Made by a program: the position numbers and the translations under genes. The notes under the pieces were generated by a model. That model ran no database searches. It was not told the DNA's origin and worked only from the letters and a program-made list of their open reading frames with translations. Below, piece by piece: positions 43,985-52,955 of a stretch of DNA of 64,000 nucleotides (its first letter is position 1; the number at the start of each line of letters is the position of its first letter). Source of the DNA: Sediminihabitans luteus (GTDB lineage: Bacteria > Actinomycetota > Actinomycetes > Actinomycetales > Cellulomonadaceae); NCBI RefSeq assembly GCF_002797595.1, contig NZ_PGFE01000003.1, positions 248,001 to 312,000 of the forward strand, read 5' to 3'.

Positions 43985-44767
43985 ATGGCAATGTTCCAGT
44001 ACTGCACCTTCTCCGAATGTCGCGGTACTGAGACCGAGTACCGCGAGTTCGCCGATCAGCCCGCGATCGTCGTCACGCGGTACGACCGCCTCACGACGCC
44101 CGACGGGACGGTCCGCCGGATCCACCAGGAAGACCTGGTCCAGACGTTCGGCCTCGACCCTTCCAAGAAGTACGAGGCTGACGGCGGTCCTGGCGTGGCA
44201 CGGATCGCCGCCCGTCTCCGCTCCGCGACCGACGACGACTCGCTCGACCGGTTTGTCCGGGCGGTGATAGGCAACTACGTTCTCGGCGCCCCCGACGCTC
44301 ACGCAAAGAACTACTCGCTCCTGCTCGTCGGCCCGACCGCGCGTATGGCACCGCTGTATGACGTCGCAACCGGGCTCATCGCGGACTCCGCGGGCCGACT
44401 GCCCTGGACCCGCACCGCCATGTCGATCGGAGGCGAGCGACGCTTCGGCGAGGTCGAGGCCAAGCACTGGGAACGTCTCGCGCGGGCTGTCGGTCTCGAC
44501 CCCGAGCAGGTCCGTCGTGCTGTGCGGCAGCTCGCCGCATCCATTCCCGAGGGCTTCGCCGATGCGGTCGCCGAGCTGCCGCCGAGGGCCGTCGGCGCGA
44601 CCATGCTCAGGGAGGACGTTCTCCCGCGAATCGCAGCCCTGGCGAAACGGACGCTCACCGGCCTTGATTGCAGCGCTCGCGAGGCCGGCCGTGTGACCCG
44701 GCCGTTCGTCAGCGAGCTCGAGACTCAGGGCTCAACAGGTCCGGAGCGCCGGTGGGACTCTCGCTGA
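43985..44767 (+). pseudogene. N-terminally truncated HipA-like kinase
   Basis: 260 codons similar to the C-terminal two thirds of HipA toxins: VVTRYDRL, RRIHQEDLVQTFGLDPSKKYEADGGPG, the catalytic loop PDAHAKNYS (Asp104, Lys108, Asn109) and APLYDV (metal Asp126). Full HipA has about 400-440 residues; the N-subdomain and the ATP P-loop region are missing and no hipB is present. The ORF begins 3 bp after the epimerase stop with unrelated-looking first residues. Codon use is less GC-biased than neighbours. Most likely a remnant of a horizontally gained toxin. Confidence 0.75.
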
Positions 44768-45128
44768 CCTTCAGCCCGCGCACGAGCAGCACGACGGCAG
44801 CGATCACCGCGACGACGGCCGCGGCCCCTAGCGCCGCAGCCACGATCACCTGGTTCCTGCTGCTGACGTAGACGGCGTGGGCGGTGTCGAAAGTGACGCC
44901 GTCGCCGCCGAGACGCCCGTCATCGACGGGCATCCCCTCGCGCACCACGGAGAGCACGCTGCCGTCCGACCCTGCACCCACGACGGCCCCCGACACGATC
45001 GTGATCGCGGAGAGCCCTGCGAGCAGGATGGCGGCGGTCGCGAACCTCGCGACCTTCGCCCGAGACCGACCGATCACACGGACCACGACCGCGACCCCGA
45101 GCAGCACCACGTATCCGAGCTCGACCAC
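44709..45128 (-). CDS. Small membrane protein, function unknown
   Basis: 139 residues with membrane helices at about 3-20, 28-50 and 96-118 and a short outside loop. No family recognised. AGGGGGA is just before the GTG at 45128; an ATG at 45188 would add 20 residues. It overlaps the hipA remnant by 59 bases at their 3' ends and is flanked by the DUF899 gene. Confidence 0.55.
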   Translation of the reverse strand: MVELGYVVLLGVAVVVRVIGRSRAKVARFATAAILLAGLSAITIVSGAVVGAGSDGSVLSVVREGMPVDDGRLGGDGVTFDTAHAVYVSSRNQVIVAAALGAAAVVAVIAAVVLLVRGLKVSESPTGAPDLLSPESRAR

Positions 45129-45291
45129 AACTCCCCCTGACTGCGCCGTCCCCCACGGACTGCTGGGGTCGACCGTAGCGGGTTGCATCCGGGAGCAGCG
45201 GGCTCGTCGCCGAGGTTCGACCGATGAGTTCTGCCGCAGCACGCGGTCTGCACCCCGAGACCACCCGACCGACCAGACCACGGAGGGCACG

Positions 45292-46089
45292 ATGACGAGC
45301 ACCCCGACCGCACCCGACGCAGTGCCCCGCGAGCAGCCACGGACGGACCTGCCGCCGGTGGTCGACCTGGAGACATGGCAGACCGCGCGTGACGAGCTCC
45401 TGGTCCGCGAGAAGGCCCACACGCGCGAGGGCGACGCCCTCGCGGCCGAGCGGCGCCGGCTGCCCATGGTCGAGGTCGACAGCACGGTCGAGGCCGTCGG
45501 CGCGGACGGCCCGGTCCCGTTCCTGTCGCTGTTCCAGGGCCGCGAGGACCTCGTCGTCTACAAGCACATGTGGCACGACGGTGCCCCTCACCAGGGCCAG
45601 TGCGAGGGTTGCACCCTGTCGGCATGGCACTTCCAGAGCTCCGTCTACCTCAACGCCGCAGGCGTCTCGTGGGCGGTCGTGACCACGGGCGCGTGGGACG
45701 AGGTCGCCCCGTTCGTCGAGTTCATGGGCTACACCGAGCCCTGGTACTCGGTGCGCGACGTCGACGGCGTGATCGGGAGCGACATGGGTTCGATCACCTG
45801 CTTCGTGCGTGACGGCGACCGCGTGTTCCTCACCTACGAGACGACGGGCCGCGGCACCGAGCTCCTCACACCGACGTTCGCCCTGCTCGACCTGACGGCG
45901 CACGGTCGACGCGAGGACTGGCAGGACTCGCCCGACGGCTGGCCCGAGGGGCACGGCGCGGGCTGGTTCTGGCGCAAGGACTCCGACGACAACCCGACCT
46001 GGGGACCGACGGGTCGCCCGGCCGCCCAGTGGAGCCGCCCCGGGGCGACGCCGGTCACGACCCTCGGACGCACGGGCGAGCACCACTGA
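45292..46089 (+). CDS. DUF899 family thioredoxin-like protein
   Basis: 265 residues. The family pattern is clear: LVREKAHTREGDALAAERRRLPMVEVD near the start, then LFQGREDLVVYKHMWHDG, CEGCTLSAWHF (a CxxC at the thioredoxin position) and LTPTFALLDLTAHGRRE. Members have a thioredoxin fold; the reaction is unknown. Good Shine-Dalgarno GGAGGG. Confidence 0.88.
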   Translation: MTSTPTAPDAVPREQPRTDLPPVVDLETWQTARDELLVREKAHTREGDALAAERRRLPMVEVDSTVEAVGADGPVPFLSLFQGREDLVVYKHMWHDGAPHQGQCEGCTLSAWHFQSSVYLNAAGVSWAVVTTGAWDEVAPFVEFMGYTEPWYSVRDVDGVIGSDMGSITCFVRDGDRVFLTYETTGRGTELLTPTFALLDLTAHGRREDWQDSPDGWPEGHGAGWFWRKDSDDNPTWGPTGRPAAQWSRPGATPVTTLGRTGEHH

Positions 46090-46099
46090 CGTACGGGCC

Positions 46100-47257
46100 T
46101 CAGCCCTCGAGCGCGGGGATCCGCACCTCGACGCTGCACCCCACGCCGGTCGAGCCGATCTCGACGCGCCCCGCGTGGTCCTCGACGACCTGGTCGACGA
46201 TCGCGAGCCCGAGCCCGCTCGACCCGACGCGCTCGCCCGCGCCCTGGAACCCGGGCTCACGCGCGAGGGCGAGCTCGTGCGCCGGGATGCCGCCGCACGT
46301 GTCCTCGACCACGAGCCGCGCCGCGCCCTCGACCCGGGACACCGCGACGCGGACCCGCCCCCCGGCGTCCGACGAGCGGACGGCGTTGCTCACGAGGTTG
46401 TCGAGCAGCCGGCCCAGGTCGCCCGCGTCGCCCGTGACGCGGACGTCGGGCGCGACGTCCGCCACGAGCTCGACCCCCGCGTCGGTCGCGACGGGCAGGA
46501 CGTGCGCGACGACGTCGCGCACCACGGCCGCGAGGTCGACCTGCGTGAACCCGCCGGTCGACGCGGGCGCGGGCGCCGTCGCGTCGGGGCGCGACAGCTC
46601 GGTCAGGTCGTCGATCATGCGGGCCATGCGCTGCACGGCCGACTCGATGCCGTCGAGCGCGGCGTCGGTGTCGGCGAACACGCCGTCGCGCAGCCCCTGC
46701 GACGCCGCGTGGATGCCCGCGAGCGGCGAGCGCAGGTCGTGGCTCACGAACGCGACGACCTGCCGGCGCGAGTCCTCGGCCGCGCGCTCGGCGGCGCGGG
46801 CCGCCGCGAGGTTGTCGCGCGTCTCGGCGAGCTCGGCGGCGAGGTGGGCGAGCTCCGCGGTGAGCGGTGCGCGCTCCTTGGCCCCGGCGTCCTTGCCCCC
46901 CGTGCCCGTGCCGGACGACGTCCCCGCGGCCGACCTCGCGAGCGCGCGTGCGTCGTCCGCGACCCGCCGCAGCTCGTGCCCGACCGCGCGGCCGAGGATC
47001 ACGGCCAGCACGAGCGCGAGCAGCGACGAGACGCCGAGCACGAACCAGATGACGTCGGCGTCGTGCGACGACAGGAACATCTGGTCGACGTTGACCGCGA
47101 CCGCCGTGACGACGGCCGCGAACGGCACGAGGGCCGCGACCACGAGCGCCGCGACGAGCGACCACCGGCGCGCGCGGTGCACCAGGAACATCCCGAGCCC
47201 GCCCACGACGACGGCGGCGACCACGGTCACCAGGCCCATGAACTGCAGGTCGCTCAC
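46100..47257 (-). CDS. Sensor histidine kinase
   Basis: 385 residues. Three membrane helices (about 6-26, 33-55, 68-88) with only a 10-residue loop outside suggest it senses the membrane rather than a soluble ligand. Then comes a HAMP-like linker with a Gly/Ser/Thr insertion, the phosphoacceptor His173 in SHDLRSPLAGI, and the ATPase domain with LLDNLVSNAV, EDTCGGI and GSSGLGLAIVDQV. The GTG start overlaps the response regulator stop (GTGA). It partners that regulator, proposed here to bind the GTCAGS repeats. Confidence 0.92.
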   Translation of the reverse strand: MSDLQFMGLVTVVAAVVVGGLGMFLVHRARRWSLVAALVVAALVPFAAVVTAVAVNVDQMFLSSHDADVIWFVLGVSSLLALVLAVILGRAVGHELRRVADDARALARSAAGTSSGTGTGGKDAGAKERAPLTAELAHLAAELAETRDNLAAARAAERAAEDSRRQVVAFVSHDLRSPLAGIHAASQGLRDGVFADTDAALDGIESAVQRMARMIDDLTELSRPDATAPAPASTGGFTQVDLAAVVRDVVAHVLPVATDAGVELVADVAPDVRVTGDAGDLGRLLDNLVSNAVRSSDAGGRVRVAVSRVEGAARLVVEDTCGGIPAHELALAREPGFQGAGERVGSSGLGLAIVDQVVEDHAGRVEIGSTGVGCSVEVRIPALEG

Positions 47258-48006
47258 GGCGCGGCCTCCTCGGTGGGCACGGCGTCCGTCGCGGCGTCGT
47301 CCGTGGCGAGGCAGTACCCGGCGCCGCGCACGTTGACGAGAACGGCAGGGTCGGACGGGTCGGTCTCGAGCTTGGCGCGCAGGCGGCGCACGTGCACCAT
47401 GACGGTCGAGTCGTCGCCGAAGTCCCACCCCCACACGCGGCGCAGCAACTCGCGGCGGCTGAACGAGCGCCCGGGGTGCAGCGCGAGGAACTGCAGGAGC
47501 GCGAACTCGCGCGGGGCGAGCTCGACACGCCGCACGTCGTCGCCGCGTGTCGTGGTCGCGCTGCGGTCCGAGGCGTCGACGGCGAGCGCCCCGCCGGGCA
47601 CCGCGAGCTCGATGCGCGAGGGCGTGGGTTCGACATGCACGGTGCCGCGCCGCAGCAGGGCCTCGACGCGCAGCACGAGCTCGCGCGCGTCGAACGGCTT
47701 GGTCAGGTAGTCGTCGGCGCCGACCTCGAGGCCCACGATCCGGTCGTCGACCGTGCCGAGCCCGGACAGCAGCACGACGGGCGTGCCGTCGCCGTCCTCG
47801 CGGTGCCGGCGCAGCAGGTCGAGGCCCGAGCGGCCGGGCAGGCGCACGTCGAGCACGACGACGTCGGGCCGCCACGTGCGCCACTCGCGCTCGCCCTCGA
47901 CGGCGTCGGGCGCGTGGCGCGCGTCGTGGCCGGCGGCGCTCACGTGCGCGGCGACGGCGGTGGCGACGAGCGCGTCGTCGTCGACGACCAGGACCTTGGC
48001 GGGCAT
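47254..48006 (-). CDS. OmpR/PhoB family response regulator
   Basis: 250 residues. Receiver domain with acidic pair Asp9-11, phosphoacceptor Asp53 in VVVLDVRLPG and Lys in YLTKPF; C-terminal winged helix (about 160-235) ending VHVRRLRAKLETDPSDPAVLVNVRGAGYCL. TAGCAT (48013-48018) is 6 nt before the ATG, so it is leaderless. It diverges from the GT2 operon, and the shared interval holds an 11-bp-period direct repeat of the kind bound by this family. Confidence 0.94.
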   Translation of the reverse strand: MPAKVLVVDDDALVATAVAAHVSAAGHDARHAPDAVEGEREWRTWRPDVVVLDVRLPGRSGLDLLRRHREDGDGTPVVLLSGLGTVDDRIVGLEVGADDYLTKPFDARELVLRVEALLRRGTVHVEPTPSRIELAVPGGALAVDASDRSATTTRGDDVRRVELAPREFALLQFLALHPGRSFSRRELLRRVWGWDFGDDSTVMVHVRRLRAKLETDPSDPAVLVNVRGAGYCLATDDAATDAVPTEEAAP

Positions 48007-48089
48007 GAGGTCATGCTAGGCGCCCCGCCCGGGGCGGTGCCGCGGGTCGCGGCCTGGTACGGGCCGTTCGGCGCGTGGTGGGCGTGCTC

Positions 48090-48106
48090 GTCAGCGAACC
48101 GTCAGC
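48090..48106 (+). promoter_or_regulatory. Candidate response-regulator box, GT2 operon
   Basis: GTCAGC-GAACC-GTCAGC, 11-bp period. It ends 56 bases before the leaderless GT2 ATG, in the divergent interval with the response regulator gene. Confidence 0.7.
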
Positions 48107-48161
48107 CGACCGCGACGCCGGATCCCGGGCGAGCAACCTCGCGCCCTCGTACGGTCGAGGG

Positions 48162-48863
48162 ATGACGCACCCTGCGACGACGCGCGACCCTGCCCCCGGG
48201 CGGCCCGCGCGCACCACGACGATCGACGTGGTCCTGCCCTGCCTCGACGAGGCCGAGGGACTGGCCTGGCTGCTGCCCCGCCTGCCGGACGGCGTCCGCG
48301 CGATCGTGGTCGACAACGGCTCGACGGACGGCTCGGCGGACGTCGCGCGCGCGCACGGCGCGCGCGTGGTCGAGGCCCAGGTCAAGGGCTTCGGGTCGGC
48401 CTGCCACGCAGGGCTGAGCGCGTCGTCGGCCGACGTGGTCGCGTTCATGGACGCGGACGCGAGCCTCGACCCGGCGCACCTGCCGCGCGTGCTCGACCCG
48501 GTGCTCGACGGCGCCGCCGACCTCGTGTTGGGCCGCCGGGACGCGGCGCGCGGCGCGTGGCCGTGGCACCTGCGGTTCGCGAACCGGGTGCTCGCGCGCC
48601 GCACGCGGCGCCGCACGGGCGTCGTCCTGCACGACCTCGGCCCGATGCGCGCGGCCCGCCGCGAGGCGCTGCTCGCGCTCGACCTACGCGACCGCCGCTC
48701 GGGCTACCCGCTCGAGATGGTCGTGCGGGCCGCGGACGCCGGGTGGCGGGTCGCCGAGGTCGACGTGCCGTACGTGCAGCGAGTGGGCCGCTCGAAGGTC
48801 ACGGGCACGCCGCTCGGCGTGTGGCGCGCCGTGCAGGACATGTCGAAGGTGCTGGCCCGATGA
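48162..48863 (+). CDS. Family 2 glycosyltransferase
   Basis: 233-residue GT-A fold enzyme: TIDVVLPCLDEAEGLAWLL, VVDNGSTDGS (51-58), DADASLDPAHLPR (DAD at 97-99 for metal and nucleotide sugar), and VAEVDVPYVQRVGRSKVTGT at the C-terminus, the pattern of dolichyl/polyprenyl-phosphate sugar transferases. No membrane helix. TACGGT (48150-48155) is 6 nt before the ATG. It leads a coupled operon with DUF2064 and a methyltransferase. Confidence 0.9.
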   Translation: MTHPATTRDPAPGRPARTTTIDVVLPCLDEAEGLAWLLPRLPDGVRAIVVDNGSTDGSADVARAHGARVVEAQVKGFGSACHAGLSASSADVVAFMDADASLDPAHLPRVLDPVLDGAADLVLGRRDAARGAWPWHLRFANRVLARRTRRRTGVVLHDLGPMRAARREALLALDLRDRRSGYPLEMVVRAADAGWRVAEVDVPYVQRVGRSKVTGTPLGVWRAVQDMSKVLAR

Positions 48864-49639
48864 GCGCCCGCGAACCCGCGCGCACCGTCGTGGTGCTCGC
48901 CAAGGAGCCCGTCGCGGGGCGGTCGAAGACGCGCCTGCACGCCGAGTTCACGCCCGAGCAGGCCGCGGACCTCGCGCGCGCCGCGCTCGAGGACACGTTC
49001 GACGCGGTCCTCGCGGTGCCGGACGTCGCGCGCGTCCTCGTGCTCGACGGCGACCCGGGCACCTGGGTGCCGTCGGGCTTCGACGTGCTGCACCAGGTCA
49101 CCGGCGGCCTGGACCGGCGGCTCGCGGCGGCGTTCGCGGCGACCGCCGAGGAGCACGAGGGGCCGATCCTGCTCGTCGGCATGGACACCCCGCAGCTCGC
49201 GGCCCGGGGCGAGGGCGGTCACGGCCTCGACCTCGGCGCGGTCGACCTCACGGGCGCCGACGCGGTGCTCGGCCTCGCCGACGACGGCGGGTTCTGGGCG
49301 ATCGGCCTGCCGCGCGGCGACCGGCACTTCTACGACTCCGTGTTCCACGGCATCCCCATGTCGACCGACACGACCGGGCAGGCCCAGCTCGACCGGCTCC
49401 GCGAGTTCGGCCTGCGCGTCACGCTGCTCCCGACGCTGCGCGACGTCGACCTGCCCGACGACGCGCGCGCCGTCGCGCACGCCGCACCCGGGACGCGCTT
49501 CGCGACCGCCTGGGCCACGGCCACGGGCGAACCCGCCCCGACGGCGTCCGCGGCCCGGCACCGGGCGGACGACGCGGCGGACGACCTCGCAGCGGGCGAC
49601 CTCGGAGCGGCGGCCCCGTCCGAGGAGCCCGACGCATGA
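48860..49639 (+). CDS. DUF2064 (GT-A like) protein
   Basis: 259 residues. TVVVLAKEPVAGRSKTRLHAEFTPEQAADLARAALEDT is the DUF2064 nucleotidyl/glycosyltransferase-like start; GMDTPQL supplies a metal-type Asp, and LADDGGFWAIGL follows. Related proteins sit beside GT2 enzymes in several glycan or arsenosugar-type clusters. The start overlaps the GT2 stop (ATGA) and the stop overlaps the methyltransferase start (ATGA). Ala/Asp-rich tail. Confidence 0.85.
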   Translation: MSAREPARTVVVLAKEPVAGRSKTRLHAEFTPEQAADLARAALEDTFDAVLAVPDVARVLVLDGDPGTWVPSGFDVLHQVTGGLDRRLAAAFAATAEEHEGPILLVGMDTPQLAARGEGGHGLDLGAVDLTGADAVLGLADDGGFWAIGLPRGDRHFYDSVFHGIPMSTDTTGQAQLDRLREFGLRVTLLPTLRDVDLPDDARAVAHAAPGTRFATAWATATGEPAPTASAARHRADDAADDLAAGDLGAAAPSEEPDA

Positions 49640-50289
49640 CCGCGACCGACGGCGACGTGCGGCGCGTCCACCCGATCTCGCTGTACGAGGAGGCCCTCAG
49701 CGGGGCGCCCGTGCTGGCCGTGGGCGGTGACGAGGTGCGCCTGCTCGACGTCTCGACGTGGTCGGCGCCGCCGTCCGACGTCGACGAGATGCTCGTGGCG
49801 CGGTGCGTGGGGCCGGTGCTCGACATCGGCTGCGGGCCGGGGCGCCTCGCGGCGGCGCTGAGCCGGCGCGGCGTCGCGTGCCTCGGCATCGACGTCTCAC
49901 GGCGCGCGGTCGACGAGGCGCGCTCGCGGGGTGCGCTCGCGCTGCGGCGGGCCGTCGAGCGCCCGCTGCCCGGCGAGGGCCGGTGGGGCACCGCGCTGCT
50001 CGCCGACGGCAACATCGGGATCGGCGGCGACCCGCGGGCGCTGCTCGCGCGCTGCCGCGAGCTCGTGGTGCCCGGCGGGCTCGTGGTCGTCGAGACCGAC
50101 CCCGACGCCACGGTCGACGAGGTCGCACCCGTCGTCCTGCGCACGCCCGACGGACGCGAGAGCCACCCCATGCCGTGGGCGCGGCTCGGCGCGACCGCGC
50201 TCGTGCCGGTCGCGGCGCGCGCGGGACTGCACGTGGCCGAGGAGTGGCACCTGGGCGGGCGCACCGTCCTGGCGCTGCGCCGGCCCTGA
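49636..50289 (+). CDS. Class I SAM-dependent methyltransferase
   Basis: 217 residues. SAM-binding motif VLDIGCGPGRLAAALSRRG with acidic GIDVSRRAVDEAR following, then LLADGNIGIGGDPRALLARCRELVVPGG. It is the third gene of the GT2-DUF2064-methyltransferase operon and probably methylates the glycan or its lipid carrier (inference from context). Confidence 0.88.
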   Translation: MTATDGDVRRVHPISLYEEALSGAPVLAVGGDEVRLLDVSTWSAPPSDVDEMLVARCVGPVLDIGCGPGRLAAALSRRGVACLGIDVSRRAVDEARSRGALALRRAVERPLPGEGRWGTALLADGNIGIGGDPRALLARCRELVVPGGLVVVETDPDATVDEVAPVVLRTPDGRESHPMPWARLGATALVPVAARAGLHVAEEWHLGGRTVLALRRP

Positions 50290-50291
50290 GG

Positions 50292-50924
50292 TCACTCCCC
50301 CGCGTCGTGCCGGGTCACGGGCACGTCGTCGATCGGGGGCAGGTTCGGGATCTCGACCGTCACGGCCGTGGTCGCCGGGTCGAGCGGCGGCAGGAGGCAG
50401 GTCTGGGGGTAGAAGTCCGGGCCGAGCGTCTTGGGCTTGAGCGAGCACGTCTCGTGCGCCGCTCCGGCGCCCTCCGTGCTCGTGTCCACGTAGGCCTCGA
50501 GGCGCTCCTGCGTCGTCGGGTCGACCACCGCGAACCCTTCGAGGTAGTCGAAGCTCCACTGCGGTCCCGTGAAGGTGAACGCCGCGACGGTCAGCTCCCC
50601 GTCGCCCGACCGCAGGCCGAAGCTCACGAGCGTGCGGTCCGCGTACGCGTCGACCGCGTAGACCTCGGCGTCGACGGCCCCGGTCTTGCCCCCACCGCCC
50701 TCCACGTCACCGCTGGTCGAGCCGACGGCGGTCGGCACTCCCGCCCCGAACAGATCGTCCGCGACCTCGGCTGCGGACACCTCGGGCGGGGCCGTGGCCG
50801 ACGGCGTGGCGCTCGCCGCCGACGACGAGGCGTCGGGGGTCGGATCGCCGCCCGTGCACCCGGCCAGGAGGGTCGCGACGACCGCGATCGCGCTCACGAC
50901 GACGGTGCCCCTGCGCGCGCTCAT
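50292..50924 (-). CDS. Lipoprotein of unknown function
   Basis: 210 residues with a lipobox LAGC (Cys23) and a Ser/Ala/Thr linker. The mature part has no recognised domain and three Cys near the C-terminus. Its start overlaps the OmpA-domain gene stop (ATGA), so both are made together and probably act together outside the membrane. Confidence 0.75.
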   Translation of the reverse strand: MSARRGTVVVSAIAVVATLLAGCTGGDPTPDASSSAASATPSATAPPEVSAAEVADDLFGAGVPTAVGSTSGDVEGGGGKTGAVDAEVYAVDAYADRTLVSFGLRSGDGELTVAAFTFTGPQWSFDYLEGFAVVDPTTQERLEAYVDTSTEGAGAAHETCSLKPKTLGPDFYPQTCLLPPLDPATTAVTVEIPNLPPIDDVPVTRHDAGE

Positions 50925-52033
50925 CGTGCGTCCCCCTGCACGGAGTAGACGACCGTCACGCGACGGTTCGCCTGCTGACCCTCGGGCGTGGCGTTGCTCG
51001 CCACGGGCGCGCTCTCGCCCTTGCCGGCGGTCGTGAACGTCACCGCGTCCCCGCTCGCCGGCTCGAGCACCGAGAGCACCGCGTCGGCACGGTCCTCGGA
51101 GAGCACCTGGTTGTCGGCGTCGCTGCCGTCGGAGTCGGTGTGACCGGTGATCACGACCGTGCCCGTCCCGCGCGCCGCGATGTCCGCGGCGACGTCGTCG
51201 AGCGTCGACCGGGCCGCCGACGAGAGCGTCGCCGACCCCTTGTCGAACAGGACGTTCGCGTCGAGCGTGACCTCGACCTCCTCGGCCGTCTCGGCCGACT
51301 GCGCGACGCCCTCGACGTCCGAGGTGCGGCGGGCCAGGTCGAAGGTCGACGCAGCGGGGTCGGCCGCCCCGACCTGGTCGGACGGCGCGAGCGCGGGCCA
51401 CCCCGTCCCCAGCACCGGAGCCGCCTCGGGGACGACCGGGGCGAGCGCGCCGTCGCCGACCGGCACGTCCGCCACGACCGCGCCCCGACCGATCTGCACG
51501 TCGACCGTCGTCGTGCCCTCGGGCAGCTCGGGGAACAGCGCCCACGCGACGACGAGCTGGCCCGGCCCCGCCTCCAGGTCCGTGGACGACGACGTCAGCG
51601 CCTGGCCGTCGACCACGAGCGGCCGGAAGCCCTGCAAGGTCCCGACGTCGACCAGCTCGACCGACGACGCCATGTTGTAGCCGTAGACTGACGCCTCCTG
51701 GATGTCGGACGGGAATGGGTTCGCCTCGCCGAAGCCCATGCCCACCGTGTCCTCGCCGAGCGAGTAGTACAGCGCCGTCGCACCGTCGACCCGGTAGACG
51801 CCGTGCACGACGCCACGGATCACGGGGTCCTCCGCGAGGCCGAACGTCGGGTACGCGAACCTCCCCTGCAGGGGCACCTCCGTGCCGTCGACCAGCACCG
51901 TGCCGTGCGCGAGGTCGATCCCGCCGTCGTCCGCGCCCGCCGGAGCCGCCGGCGCCGCCACCAGGACGACGGCGAGCAGCGCGAGCGTGGCGGTGCCTCT
52001 CGACGGCACTGTGAACCTTGCTGCTCGACCCAT
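50921..52033 (-). CDS. Secreted OmpA-domain protein
   Basis: 370 residues. Signal peptide to about residue 34 (PAGADDGG), an unrecognised beta-rich middle, and a C-terminal OmpA domain (about 250-368): VTLDANVLFDKGSATLSSAA, VVITGHTDSDGSDADNQVLSEDRADAVLSVL and ANRRVTVVY. The domain binds peptidoglycan diaminopimelate in Gram-negative bacteria; here it may tether the protein to the actinobacterial wall. It lacks a membrane anchor of its own; the coupled lipoprotein may provide it. Confidence 0.85.
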   Translation of the reverse strand: MGRAARFTVPSRGTATLALLAVVLVAAPAAPAGADDGGIDLAHGTVLVDGTEVPLQGRFAYPTFGLAEDPVIRGVVHGVYRVDGATALYYSLGEDTVGMGFGEANPFPSDIQEASVYGYNMASSVELVDVGTLQGFRPLVVDGQALTSSSTDLEAGPGQLVVAWALFPELPEGTTTVDVQIGRGAVVADVPVGDGALAPVVPEAAPVLGTGWPALAPSDQVGAADPAASTFDLARRTSDVEGVAQSAETAEEVEVTLDANVLFDKGSATLSSAARSTLDDVAADIAARGTGTVVITGHTDSDGSDADNQVLSEDRADAVLSVLEPASGDAVTFTTAGKGESAPVASNATPEGQQANRRVTVVYSVQGDAR

Positions 52034-52155
52034 GGCCGTTCCCCCTTCGCCCCCACCCCGCCGGGTGTCTTTTCGTGCCTCGTCGCGGCCCGTCCGTCCG
52101 CGGGCGGCTGCCGCCCCGCTCGTGACTCGCCGACGGCTCCGCGTACTGTACGCGC

Positions 52156-52257
52156 ATGCCCCCGATCCTCCGCGCGGACGACGCGCCCACGACCCGTCGG
52201 ACGACGCACGTCGCGTCCGTCGCTCAGGGGACCGTCGTCGCCGGGCCGATCACCTGA
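52156..52257 (+). CDS. Leaderless 33-residue ORF coupled to a membrane protein (candidate)
   Basis: ATG-initiated ORF MPPILRADDAPTTRRTTHVA and on to TVVAGPIT. TACTGT (52144-52149) sits 6 nt before the ATG, the same leaderless arrangement as many genes here, and its stop overlaps the next start as TGATG. It may be a leader that feeds ribosomes to the membrane gene. Confidence 0.5.
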   Translation: MPPILRADDAPTTRRTTHVASVAQGTVVAGPIT

Positions 52258-52907
52258 TGGTCAGCCTCGACGTCGGGCCCGCGCAGGACGGCACCACGCA
52301 GGGCGACACCGCGCCGACCGCCGTCCCGCAGAACGGCACCGCGCCGACCGCCGTCCCGCAAAACGGCACCACGCCGACGAGCGCAGCCCCGGCGCGGCAG
52401 ATCGAGCCGTCCCTCGTGCTGCGACCCGGCGCGTTCGACCCGATCGCGCTCCTGGTGCTGCGCTGCCTGCGCCGCATCGTGTACCCGCTGCTGTTCGTCG
52501 GGTTCACGATCGCGTGGGTCAACGGCGACTTCACGGCCGAGGCGTTCGCGCGGCTCACGACGCCGACGCAGTACCTGGACGCGCTGCTCTCCCCGCTCGT
52601 GGTGGTCGCGTTCGCGCTCGGCCTGCGCGTCGTGGTCGCAGCGCTCGGGTTCGTCGTCGCGATCCCGCTCACCGCGGACGCCTGGAAGCCCGGGACCGAC
52701 GCCCGGACGCTCATGCGCCGCATGTGGGACAGGTACTACCTCACCAGCTCGTACGCGACGCTCCGCTGGACGTGGGCGGTCCACCAGTTCGCGGTCGCTC
52801 GCGGCGGGGCCGCGGGCACGCTGCTCGACGTGGTCGAGCGCGTGATCCGGGTCGCGCTGCCCGTGTCGATCGGGGTGTTCGTCGTCGTGGCGCTGCGCAC
52901 GCTCTGA
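52257..52907 (+). CDS. Membrane protein, function unknown
   Basis: 216 residues. A tandem 30-bp repeat encodes TAPTAVPQNG twice near the N-terminus. Three or four hydrophobic segments follow (about 65-85, 105-135, 195-215) with a conserved-looking ARTLMRRMWDRYYLTSSYATLRWTWAVHQF amphipathic stretch. No family recognised. The only good start context is the TGATG overlap with the small ORF upstream. Confidence 0.6.
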   Translation: MVSLDVGPAQDGTTQGDTAPTAVPQNGTAPTAVPQNGTTPTSAAPARQIEPSLVLRPGAFDPIALLVLRCLRRIVYPLLFVGFTIAWVNGDFTAEAFARLTTPTQYLDALLSPLVVVAFALGLRVVVAALGFVVAIPLTADAWKPGTDARTLMRRMWDRYYLTSSYATLRWTWAVHQFAVARGGAAGTLLDVVERVIRVALPVSIGVFVVVALRTL

Positions 52908-52955
52908 GTCGCGCGGAGGCCTGGGCTCTCCGCGCGCCCGAGCGCCAGAGCGCCA

